Below are positions 32,381-43,272 of a stretch of DNA of 51,180 nt, in pieces. Source of the DNA: Saccoglossus kowalevskii (taxonomy: Eukaryota > Hemichordata > Enteropneusta > Harrimaniidae). The DNA lies in NCBI RefSeq assembly GCF_000003605.2, contig NW_003142304.1, forward strand, positions 604,860 through 656,039, in the 5' to 3' direction. The position numbers and the translations under genes were made by a program. The number at the start of each line of letters is the position of its first letter. Within the stretch, counting starts at the first letter, position 1. A model generated the notes under the pieces. That model was not told the origin of the DNA, searched no databases, and saw only the letters and a list, made by a program, of their open reading frames with translations.

Positions 32381-35100
32381 GTAAACTTGTGCATATATTA
32401 TGGATTTTGTGCATTCATTCATTCCTTCATTGTGTGGATTAATATACCAGATAATGTAATGTGGGAAAAAGCATCATACACTACAATGCACAATTAAACA
32501 AACAAATAAACTTGCACGTTTTTACCATTATCTACATCCAGTTTTAGGTTTCTATACAGAAAGTTCATGAACCAACTTAAGACTGTCACAATGCTCCAAA
32601 TTTCACGGTGACAAAATATGCCTGAGATTCAGAACAAAATAGACGATCCTTTGAAAATAAACACGTTTCCACTAAATGTGTTAATTGCCATTTCAGTGAC
32701 ATTGTGACTGCTGTCGCCGGAACAGTTACTAGTGTTGAACTGCTTTTTAGTGGCAATATATTTTAATCCAATGGAACCACTTATTGTACGAGGACAGTCA
32801 GCTGGTGTGCACTTGATAAAACAATAATACGATCAATTTACCAATATTTACTATATGAGGGGCAGCCATCTCACAAACCAGAAAAAATACCAAACTTTCA
32901 CAGTCAAACGATCCGTTTGGGCAACATTAATGAATTCGTCTTTTTAAGTGGAAGAAAGCTTACATACGAACACCTAATTACACGAAGGGCATAAAACACT
33001 TTCTTGCAGTTTTTAAAACCGAAATCGTCATCCAACTCAGAAGCCAATCAGCGACGACCTTACAGTTAGATGACGATTTCGGTATTTCCTGTATCAAAAT
33101 GTTTGGACGTAGTCAATCCTCGACTGTAGCACAATGTTTGTGTCAAATCAAGTTAAACAAAGAACACTAAGTGCACATGTAAATTATTGTCAATGAGACA
33201 AAACATTACTGGGTAAAAGCTGAACTTAAACTGAGTTGAACTTATTTAAACGCATTTTGTACCAAAATGGCCACCAGTCATTAACAATTTGCAATGGTAA
33301 TTGATGCGCTGATGTGTATACCTTTGTGTATATTTAAAAATTATCTCTGAATGACGGACTGGTTTCCCGATTGATTTATTAAATAACTAGTCCCCCGAAG
33401 GAAAAACATGTTTAATCATTATAATAGAAATTGTCCTCATCGAATACATATTTTCGCAAATAGCTAAAACACGAAGTAGAACTTATGTGTAACGAAATTC
33501 ATTTTTGTTTTGTATTCATATTGTAGCTACCGGTATTGTTATTAAATAGCTACTGCAAGATATTATTACTTGGGGTTTATCAATGTTCGAATTAAAGATT
33601 ATGTGAGTTATCAAAATACTATAAAGAACTGGGCATGCAACCTTGACTTACCCCCCCCCCACCCACTACTGTATTCAAAATAATCAGAACATATGCACGA
33701 TTTGATAACAGAATGTAACATTTTACCTTTCACAACCCCTTAAAAAAGACGGAATAAAAGCCTCTACCGTTCAACAGTGGATTTTGTAAAAAAAAAAAAA
33801 ACATAAAATTGCCGCGTTTTTTAAACACTGTCAGCCGTCGAATACTGCAACAGGGGTCGACCTGTCTCTCGTTTATCTTACCAAGAGTCTCTATGCAGAA
33901 AACACCACGCACATGGAAAAGAGAAGTGAACATATTTTGCTGAAATTCCTCTAAAATTAGTGTTGGCCAATGTCAGGGAAATGTGTCATAAATAGTATGC
34001 TAAAATATATAGGTGACGACTCACCCGCTTCGGTACATGTACTGCAACGATATTTATTGGCAAATTGTGGCCAATATAATTATCATAATAATAAAAAATC
34101 TTTCATTCGTTAATTTTTTTTAAATAATCATAAATTCACAATTCTGTTTACGAGCTCAAAATTTATCGATTGGTTTATCCGATCTGTTATAAATAGAAAT
34201 TACTCTCAAATTCCTATTATCATAATCCTATTTTGCATGAGGTATACCTTGCACAAATGGCCTAAAATGTTAATTGTGTACTCGTACAATGGAAATACTC
34301 AATATAAATACCTTGCTAAAAATAAGATAGTTCAAATTCATCTCTCATTATAATATTTTTTCTCTTCTACGCATAGAAATACAAATCGCTCACTACTGAT
34401 ACTTTCACTGTGCGGCCGAGCTTCTTTCCTCGAAAAATTGAAGGGAGACCCAAACGAGAACACAAACATATTGGTATTAATGCGTTAAATACTCAAATAT
34501 ATCATGGACTAGAGAGACGTTGTGCTATTTCCCAATGAATTATTTATAAATCACGGTATGTCCCGTGTTATTGCCGTTTATATACAAGTGATAACAAATA
34601 AGTCCGATGCACAGACTCAGAGCCGAGCCCCGGGAATCTGAGCTACTACTGTTTACTATTCGCTTCAGGGAAATGCTTAAATAATATAGGAACAACTCTA
34701 TATTACTAGTAGTTGTAACATGAAGATGGCTACAATCCTACCAACAATAACACAATGGATTACCTATAATATCGAATACGTACATGTATGTACACTTTCT
34801 CCCAACTGTCGATTCATTTCAAATAGTCCACCACCGTTATTAAAACATTCACTCTAAAAAGTCTAAGCGGTGTTTTCAGTTTGTTCCACTTCGACGTGCA
34901 GTCTCAATGTGCGTTCTATCATATTGAACCACTCTCGAGGTACAGTGCAGCTGCAAATACATCACATTTTATTATATCATTTGATATTTATTTATTTAAG
35001 CTTTACAAAACAATTATGCATACGATATCACAATAAGGAATGGAAAGGCACATCACACACAGGACACCGGGAGAAAAATAAGGGCTAATAAAATAAGATA
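32381..35100. other. intergenic, simple repeats
   Basis: No gene recognised. It holds a poly-C run (about 33650-33660), a poly-A run (about 33787-33800) and the hairpin at 33018-33083. Frames at 33730-33933 and 34870-35088 show no family. Confidence 0.5.
33018..33083. repeat. 66-bp inverted repeat
   Basis: Arms ACCGAAATCGTCATCCAAC and GTTAGATGACGATTTCGGT pair with one mismatch over 19 bp around a 28-base loop. It could be a tiny fold-back element. Confidence 0.65.
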
Positions 35101-35231
35101 TTAAAGCGGGAGTGTCGTCACCTACGCATGCGTGACATGGCCATGAGCCTTTGCGCTCTTAGCTTGTGTTGTTATCATCGCTTAGGACTCAATTCCCGCG
35201 CGCGCTCGCAGGTGACGACCCTCCCGCTTTA
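35101..35231. mobile_element. MITE family 2
   Basis: The left end TTAAAGCGGGAGTGTCGTCA and the right end, on the other strand TAAAGCGGGAGGGTCGTCAC, are inverted repeats. The interior CATGAGCCTTTGCG and AGGACTCAATT are shared with 10368-10503. Non-coding. Confidence 0.75.
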
Positions 35232-36578
35232 GGCAATTAAAACTATATTTACTATATTGCGCAGCACCGAATACAAGTACAAAAGCTGTGCCAAGTACAG
35301 TAGACATTGGTAGCAAAACAATCACTGACTTTAACTTTAAACCAATCTCGTGGTATCCTTTCTAGAAATCGTCATAATCTTTTATTTACAGGCATTAAAA
35401 GTCATTCACGACATGATCACAGTCGTAAAGACATAACAAATCAATTTGTAGCACATTAAAATCATCCACAGAATTTTTTTTTATAAATGTGATCTACTGA
35501 AGAAGTCATTTGATATATATGATATGTATTATATCATTTAATATGTACCATAGAAAGTGATAGGTATTATATCATTTAATATGTACCATAGAAAGTGATA
35601 CGTATTATATCATTTGATATGTATCCGAGAATGTGACACATATTATTTCATTTGATATGTATCATACTATTTAGTATGTATCATAGAAAGTGATACGTAT
35701 TATATCATTTGATATGTATCATAGAAATGTGATACACGTATTTTATTATTTGATATGTCTTATATAATGTAATACGTATTATAGCATTTGATATTCATCA
35801 TATGATGTAATACGTATTATATCATTTGATATGTATCATATAATTTTGTATGTATTATACTATTTGATTTGTATTATAGAATGTGATACGTATTATACTA
35901 TTTGATATGTATCATAGAAATGTGATACCGATTATAATACGTAATATAACATTTGATATGTATCATAGAATGTGATACGTATAACATCATTTGATATGAC
36001 AGGACCAGCATTCCTTGCGCAACAGGTGAGCTCGAAGAAGATAAATAAGAATGCAGCAAACGGTTTGTGCCAATTTGAATGATATTAATTTAGAGAGGGC
36101 CCTTTCGGGACGAAATCCCAACGAACCGCAATCCTTAGAATTATTGCAGTCGAACGCGTTTACTCAGTGATTTTTGATGGCTCGAGCCGTTTCGAGCCGT
36201 TGGGCTCTAATAAAATCCTGTCGTGTAAACGAGGTAAATCCCCGGTTACGTAGCATAATTGTAATTATTACGTCGTAATTCAGTAAATATCGGCGTTACC
36301 GCTGTATGCCAGTATTTAACGTTCATACACATTAACCTTCTTGAAACTTGTTACAGAAAAGTTGCCTTTCGTTTTATTGTTTGATGAACCATGCCATAAC
36401 CTTGAACCCAAACGAGAAATAAACATATCGGCTCCTAGTTTATTTCCATTTTGCCGCCCGGCTTGTATCCCTCACTCAGGAGTATCTGAAGAACACGATA
36501 CTCGAAGAAGACGTGTATAAACGTAGCACTATTGTTATTACAACGAGTTACATCATGACCTCGTGAATAATGAATAGT
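35232..36578. other. intergenic with satellite patch
   Basis: Apart from the satellite at 35507-35998, nothing was recognised. TTTCGAGCCGT/GCTCGAGCCGT repeats twice near 36181-36203. Confidence 0.45.
35507..35998. repeat. degenerate 38-bp satellite patch
   Basis: About 12-13 diverged units built on TGATACGTATTATATCATTT followed by GATATGTATCATAGAATG. Units vary between about 36 and 40 bp, with some partial. It is the same family as the array at the end of the window but more diverged, so it is older or less homogenised. Confidence 0.9.
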
Positions 36579-36843
36579 TTATTGGATGGGTCTAAGGTCG
36601 TCGAGGCATCGCAGGTCAACCAACTCGTTACCGTCTGGCACTACTAGTTGCGTGCTGTTTTGGTGAGTACGGAAATTAGCGTTGTTATTGTGATTGCTCT
36701 GTCCCCCTGTAGCTGACATTTTATTGAGACGAGGAATCAAAACATGGCGTAGATTATGGCTGTGGTCTGAACCAGGGTAGTTGGAGATACCAACGCTATG
36801 TTTCAACGCCAGACGACAGAAGAAAGTGTATTCCTTCGTAAGA
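36579..36843 (-). CDS. possible terminal exon of an unknown protein
   Basis: Read on the minus strand, an AG acceptor (TACGTAG ending at 36844) would open a frame with TKEYTFFCRLALKHSV and continue for about 85 codons. The last 60 are polar and asparagine/histidine-rich and end LDDLRPIQ before TAA. An in-frame stop lies just upstream of the acceptor. The composition looks more protein-like than neighbouring AT-rich frames, but no upstream exon was found within the window and no domain is recognised. Confidence 0.3.
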
Positions 36844-37130
36844 CTACGTATTCAGATCTACATTATTATTACATCTGTCACCGTAACGCCATAAGTTACA
36901 GCGTGCCGTAATTTTGCGGTATTGCACTGGATATTTTTATCCTACCATATCAGGAAACGCGAATTCCAAATATGGAGCGATTACGCGCGTAAGCGTCCTT
37001 TAATAATAAAAAAGACAAACATGGCTGCCCCCAGGGTTTGACCGCACCCCACACAAAGAAGTTCGCTAAATCTGTTCTAAACGTTTTGGATTTCGGCTTT
37101 CCCATGATGTATTCCTGGGAGGCAAAGATG

Positions 37131-37266
37131 TATAATAATAAGATTATTACGAGGACACTGCAAAGTATGAACTAAGACAGTACGCTGCGCGTTGGTCGAT
37201 ACTTCGCTGTACTGCCTTCGTGCATACTTTGCAGTATCCTCGCAATAACCTCATTTTATTATTATA
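37131..37266. mobile_element. fold-back/MITE-like inverted repeat
   Basis: Two arms of about 60 bp face each other. The left arm runs TATAATAATAAGA...GAGGACACTGCAAAGTATGA...CAGTACGC. The right arm, on the other strand, runs TATAATAATAAAATGA...GAGGATACTGCAAAGTATGC...CAGTACAGCG. The spacer is only a few bases, so a single strand could fold into one long hairpin. No coding capacity. Confidence 0.7.
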
Positions 37267-37406
37267 TTGGCGTGCCGTAATGAAGTGAAAGGATAGTATT
37301 AGTAGTAGCTAAATGTCTGTTGTCTGGCGTCGTCGTCGTCGTAAATTTTCTTGTAAGCGCCATAACTCAAATAATATTCAACCAATCGCTATCAAACTTA
37401 AGTATG

Positions 37407-37694
37407 TTTAAAAGGCGGTGGTCATCGCACAACGCATGCGCAAGATATGAGCCTCGTGTAAACAAAGATAGCGCAGACCAACGAGTACAAATTGATACGT
37501 AACCAAGTTTTAATTAAGTAATTTCTTTAGTGATTGGAAGGTATCGAACGAGTCACTGGTGGCAATTAGTGCACGTCACGTTCAGAACAAAAAAACTCCT
37601 GATTTATTTGGAAGAGTGCATTGGATTGTGGGAAAATCAATGCTTATCGACACAAATGTCACACATGCCCGACGCAACGACCACCGCCCTTAAA
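37407..37694. mobile_element. MITE family 1, long form (inverted relative to 6669)
   Basis: It begins TTTAAAAGGCGGTGGTCATC and ends CGACCACCGCCCTTAAA. The interior matches the element at 6669-6979 on the other strand, including AACAAAGAT and the GGAAGGTATCGAACGAGTCA block. Frames through it are spurious. Confidence 0.75.
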
Positions 37695-38587
37695 GCTGAA
37701 TGAGGAATTCTTCAATTTCAATGTTATTTTTGTCTTTTGTCAGCATATTCTTTGATATTTTTATTACCTTGAATATTATCAATAGAGGGCACCCTGTAAC
37801 TTTTTGTTCAATAACTTCAATGTTTAATATTTTTAATGAATTTAATAACACATATCTACTATAACTGATCGTTATCGTTAGTTATGGTATTAATTAGTGC
37901 TAAACCATTCAGCAAAATGGGGACATATGTGAAATCCTGATTTCTAGCAATTTAACTAAAGTAATCAGGTTGAATGGTAAATTTTGTTAATGATAAATAA
38001 ACTAACAATAGTGTTGATTTTGTGAATATACGATTCGGGTGATTCTACTTAAATTAATTAATTTCCTTTAAATTGTTTCTTTAAGTAGGCATTATGAGTA
38101 CATTTTTGTACATTCTAATTGGGTGATTACTCCCTAACTTATAATATGGTTACTCTGTATACATAGATGATCTTGCCCACCATATGCTATAAACTTCCGA
38201 TCATATGCTGTGATCTTCCCAACCATTTTAGTCTCTCCATCTTATGCTATGATCTGCCCACATATGTAATGATGTTCCCATTCTATGCTTTGATTTACCC
38301 ACCCTCACATATACAGAGAAAGTCATGTGTAGTTTAATTATGTCTATTATTCATATCTTATACCATTCAACTATTTGTAGTTTATTATGTCGAACTGTCT
38401 TATTGCGTGAAAGCTCTATTCAGCACAATGGTGTTAGTTTGTGTGTAAATTGTTTGCTCTAGAATCAATATAACCTGTTTTATCAATCTCATCAACAACA
38501 AAAAATGGTTTTTTTTAATTGGAAATTCCTTAGGCATTTATTAAGTATCGTTTAATCTTTACTTTGACAGAGTTTACATTGAATAAA
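37695..38587. other. upstream region of methyltransferase copy 2
   Basis: No coding exon seen. A good acceptor (ACTTTGACAG at 38561-38570) precedes the start codon by 17 bases, so at least one 5' untranslated exon should lie upstream. Around 38170-38300 a loose repeat built on ATATGCTATGATCTTCCCA occurs four or five times. Confidence 0.45.
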
Positions 38588-41500
38588 ATGGAAAGGAAGA
38601 TTATTCGAAGCGATTTTGATGATATGATGAAAATGCTCCAGGAACCAGGTCATGAGAAAGATGAAGTTCTTGGTGTCTATGATCACTGGGCAAACAATTA
38701 TGAACAAGTAAAATAACTTTTAATGATTCTTAACATTACACTGTGACGTATGACTAGACAAGAGTCGTTAGTAATAACATCAGTGACCCCTAAAGGTCAC
38801 ACATACTGGTACTTTTGTTAATACGTCAGAATCACAAACATACATTATTGGGACATTATAATGTGTCTTTACCACTAAGAGAAACATTAAACTTAAGTAG
38901 ACAAAAACAAAGAATCACGTTTAGTAAATAGTGCTGAAATAGATTGTGGCAAGTGAGCTCAGAAATGTATTAAAACAATTTTACAAAGAAATGTGCACAC
39001 CAATAATAATTTTTTATAATCATCGTTTGCACGTGAATATAATCAAAATTTGTTTTTATTCTCGAAATTTTTATTCTTTTCATTCTTTTTGAATTATAAC
39101 TAAAAGTATCTGAATGAAATTATATGCACGTGTATGAATCTTATTATATAATGTATTTTCCTCCATAAAAACAAAAGAATTTCACCATGTCAAAAACGGA
39201 CAGTCTTTATCGTAGTTTTTAGTGTAATATTACTTGGGACGTATTATTGTAATAAGGTGCAGCGCTTTGTGTGTATTTGCAGCGTTCTATTTATACTAAC
39301 TAAGTAATGTTTATTATTTATGTCTAGGACAATTCTCTGATAGGATACAGAGGGCCGCAGCTAACAGCAAATATGGTATCGAAACTAGTGGAGAACAAAG
39401 ACGATAGAATATTAGATGTCGGGGCAGGAACAGGATTAGTTGGCAAAGAGGTGAGATATTCGATGGTACTCTATTGGAATGCTTCCAGGAATATATGCGC
39501 GGTGGAAAAGTTGTAGGGTCTGTGATTAATGTATTATCAGCGTTGTGTAAAGCTGAAAATCCGTTATTCGATTCTTTGAGTGTAATTTGCATTGACTCTG
39601 TCTGATGAACGTATACAAAGGTATCTTTAATGAGGAGGTATGAATGTGAAAGAAAGATTTGATGTCTGACATCATCAATATGATATGAAATTTTGAAATG
39701 TAAAAATAATGTTTTTGTGAAAATGTACAATTTTGCGATTTGGGAATCAAGGAATTTTTATATTAATATTTAACAGCTTTCATTATCAATTATTAAGGGA
39801 TGTAAGAGTTTTATTTCAGATTCCACATTTTGAGGAACCCAACAACTCTCTAAATTTCAGTTTCCATGTTATCCCCCCGTTAATCATATATCAATATGTT
39901 TTTATGTGATCTTTGAAACGTACATAAAGTTTGTTATTTAGTATGCATATTAGAAGATAAATATTCACAAAATAATTGGAACTATTCGGCGTTTTTTACA
40001 ATATCCACTGTATTGTCACCCTTCTATCTGCACGTCCGAATGACATTGCTGAATGAACATATGCATGAAGCCTACATTTACAAGTTCGGACATAAGTGAC
40101 TCAAGGATATTTGACTTGCAATGAGTTATTCATTGTGATATACCTGGTTTAACAGGCTGTATGTTATGCTCTGTTTCTTATACTGTTGTTGATGTGAATG
40201 TAATATTAATGGGGAATTGTTTTCAAACAAGAATTTCAAAAAATATTCAGCCCCTTTGGTCATCCCAAGGATATACACAATTTTGTGATGCTCTCGGCTT
40301 CTTGTTAAACCCCATCAACATAATTAAATGAAATGTAAGCAACCACATGTTCCTACACTATTTCAACAATACTCTACTAACCAAAGTTGATAATTTCCAA
40401 CTCATCCGCTATGCTATGGCATATACTACACACTTTTTATCAGACTAGAAGACTCATTTTACTACTTTCAAATGGCTTAACGTTTTCAAGCAAACACGTA
40501 TATTTGATTTCAGATCTTTCTTTTAACTTGCGTAATATAGATATGCTTTTTGACTGTGGTTGATGGCAGGTATCAGCGCTGGCTGTCTTCAATCGTTGTT
40601 TTAAATTTAATTATCTATTTCGTGAAATGCTCGTTGACCTTCTTGTTTAGTTTTTTTTTACTATTTTTAACTATTTTTCTGGGTCTGGGTTGTTATAAGT
40701 CGGCGGTGTGTCCTTCGAGGAATAAATGACATATATATCCATTATATACAATAATACGAGTAAAAGTAATACTTTATCTGAGAATGTTTATTTTTCCTAA
40801 CAGTTGCATAAACTTGGATATACCAATCTAGATGCACTTGAACCTTCAAGAGAATTGTTGCATATTGCTAAGAACAAAGGGATCTACAAGAAACTATTTT
40901 GTGAAGGTATTGGTACCACCAAACTGGACATAGATAAAGGCACGGTATAATTATATTTTTCTTTAAACTTCGAGAACATATACCATCTTATATACATAAT
41001 TTTGATTGACTGGTTAACAGCATTCATTGATGGCCCATTCATCTCTTTTTAATAATAGGTGGCGTCAGTTATTTCTTTGTATCATGTGTTAGTGGAAAAA
41101 GTTAGTAGAAAAAAAATGAGGTACTTGAAATAATCTGGCACCGAGACTCAAAATGGCCGTCAAAGTAGGGTTTAACTCATGGGGAATTTAAAACATCATT
41201 GAGTACTTTCTGCGATGGCCTTTTTTATAACTTATTGCATCTACATGTCACCACGTCCATTCTTAAACAAGTTATTTTGTTCTAGGTTACTACTCGGCGG
41301 TAACTGCATCTGGCTGTTTTGCTCCTGGTCATATGCCACCTGAAGCCCTACGAGAATGTGTTCGCATTGTTAAACAAGGTATATTTATTAATTTATTTTT
41401 CTCTATATTCATAATTATTATGGTTCAATGAAAATCTCTAATGTATCATTATCGATATGATTCAGTATTGGAGATATGTACTGTACCATTATGGAAGGTA

Positions 41501-41969
41501 TTTAATTCCGTGCAGTACTGAAGATATGTTTTATACAATTTTAAAGGGTAATCAATATGGTTCAGTATGGAAATATGTACTAGACCAATGTGGAGGGCAA
41601 TTAGTATGGTTCAGTTGTGGGGATATGTAAACAATTATGATGGGAACCATCATAGAGGGCAATCAATATGGTTTAGTGCTGGAGGTATGTACTGGAGCAT
41701 TATTAAGGGTAATTAGTATGGTTTGTACATCATAATTATGATGGAATTGGATTTTTTTTACAGATGGATACATAATTTTCCTGATGAGAGAGGTACACTG
41801 GAATAGTTTATGCGACAAACTTCAAGAAGTAATCCAAGACTTAAAAGCGAGGAAAATGGTGTCAGACATCCATGTGGAGCCAGTTCCAGAATATCACATC
41901 GCTACTGAGTACAACCCAAGCGCCATTCCTGGAATAAAAATAGTCATAACAGTTTCGAAACATGACTAA
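38588..41969 (+). CDS. METTL27-like: METTL27-like SAM-dependent methyltransferase, copy 2 (five exons)
   Basis: Coding exons: 38588-38707, 39328-39450, 40804-40939, 41286-41378 and 41764-41969, giving 678 nt and 225 aa. VYDHWANNYEQ (residues 30-40) opens the methyltransferase fold. SAM motif I is ILDVGAGTGLVG (68-79) and the acidic loop is LDALEPS (90-96). GCFAPGHMP lies near 136-144. The C-terminal strands carry DGYIIFLMRE and IVITVSKHD. As in copy 1, the reading frame is kept only if intron 3 starts with GC (AAAG|GCACGG at 40940). The first GT nearby (after ACG at 40944) would leave exon 4 out of frame. Exons 2 to 4 match copy 1 in length exactly. The predicted role is SAM-dependent methylation of an unknown substrate in the cytosol or nucleus. 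Confidence 0.85.
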
Positions 41970-42008
41970 CAAAGTCTGGTTTATAGATTGAAATGTAATG
42001 ACTTGTGA

Positions 42009-42014
42009 AATAAA
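42009..42014 (+). terminator. polyadenylation signal of methyltransferase copy 2
   Basis: AATAAA lies 40 bases after the stop codon, in the context GTGAAATAAATGC. The next element downstream is the large transposon beginning at 42404. Confidence 0.65.
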
Positions 42015-42117
42015 TGCTTTGAAAATTCACTATTTCGTTGACTGATTTAATTTTAATAGAAATACGTTGTTGACACTTGATGTCTCATTATATTATGTAC
42101 TTTTGCATCAATTATTT

Positions 42118-42185
42118 TCGCCGTACGAGTGTGTTCGCTTTTCATGTATACAAGCAACGTATTTTACACGTGTTACACGCCTTCT
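42118..42185. mobile_element. degenerate MITE family 1 remnant
   Basis: TGTGTTCGCTTTTCATGTAT and CAACGTATTTTACACGTGTT align with the interior of the short-form element at 7006-7126 (GTGTTCGAATTTCATGTAAA, AATGTATTTTACATGCGTTG). Terminal repeats are lost. The open frames at 42077-42394 run through it and are probably not genes. Confidence 0.4.
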
Positions 42186-42800
42186 CACAAATGCAAATAC
42201 ACAGAATGTATTCATCTTGCAATAAATTGCATTCCCGGGCATTGTGGAATTATTTTGAAAATAGCGATTTTGGAAAAACTATTAGAAGAAGTTTCTCAAA
42301 TCGCGTCACTGTAACACAGAAAAGAATGCTATATCATGTTGAATCTAATGAATATCCTGATGCGATTTATGACCAACTTTTTCAAAAATTATGAGTAGGC
42401 TTATAGGCGAGCGGCCATACCCTGATTTTTAAAAATTTAATCTCCCCCTTGTACAGAAAGTTGTACTATGATTTTTATTAATCTTTGATGTTCATGGATG
42501 GTTTTTATGGATGTTGTCCACAGTTGCAGGTGTACAGTTGCCATGGAAACGCAAATATAAACAACCGCCAAAAATACTTAAAATATGATTTGTTTGCTAC
42601 TACGTCGTTGATACCCATCTATAATAGAGCATATCTAAACAAATGATTGACTGTTTATATATTTTATTTCATCCAGATAACCATTTGTCACTTGATCAGT
42701 GCATTACAGCATTAGTGATTCATATTTTTCACTAAATTAAAGTCGGGATAGGTCAGTTGAATGTAGTTCTTTTGTTGTATTTCAACCATTTCTCTTACCA

Positions 42801-42863
42801 TATTATATTATATTATATTATATTATATTATATTATATTATATTATATTATATTATATTATTA
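42801..42863. repeat. (TATTA)n microsatellite
   Basis: About 12 pentanucleotide units inside the 5' non-coding part of the Academ-like transposon. Confidence 0.95.
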
Positions 42864-43205
42864 TCTGCACTATATAACTTAATCAATATAATTGGCATTT
42901 TTACCTTGCCTGTAGTGTAAACAGAAGGTAAGATATTATTATTTTTTCAAATAACAATGCAGTTGAAAGTGTGATTTCATCACAAATGGTATAACAATAT
43001 TTAATTTCAACAATACTATTTATAGCTAAGATATTTTCTTTCTTATTTTTTAATGAAATAATGTTAAACTAAATTATTAATTATTTTACTATATATTAAT
43101 ATTAATGATTACTTTCCTGATTGGTACATTATATTATAAGGCGTTCCACAATTATATACTGGTCTAGTGGGTTAGGTACAGCTTATAATTGACAGATATT
43201 TGTCA

Positions 43206-43231
43206 AATATATATATATATATATATATATG
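43206..43231. repeat. (AT)n microsatellite
   Basis: A run of about 12 AT units, 40 bases upstream of the transposase start region. Confidence 0.9.
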
Positions 43232-43272
43232 GTACTCTTCAAAATCTAATTATTTTTATTTCAGGCATAAAA

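Noticed and set aside
39314..39730. Minus-strand frame of 138 codons
   Set aside because: It lies opposite exon 2 and intron 2 of methyltransferase copy 2, with low-information composition; a shadow.
42077..42394. Frame of 105 codons between the methyltransferase and the transposon
   Set aside because: It runs through a degenerate MITE remnant, has two competing frames and no recognisable domain.
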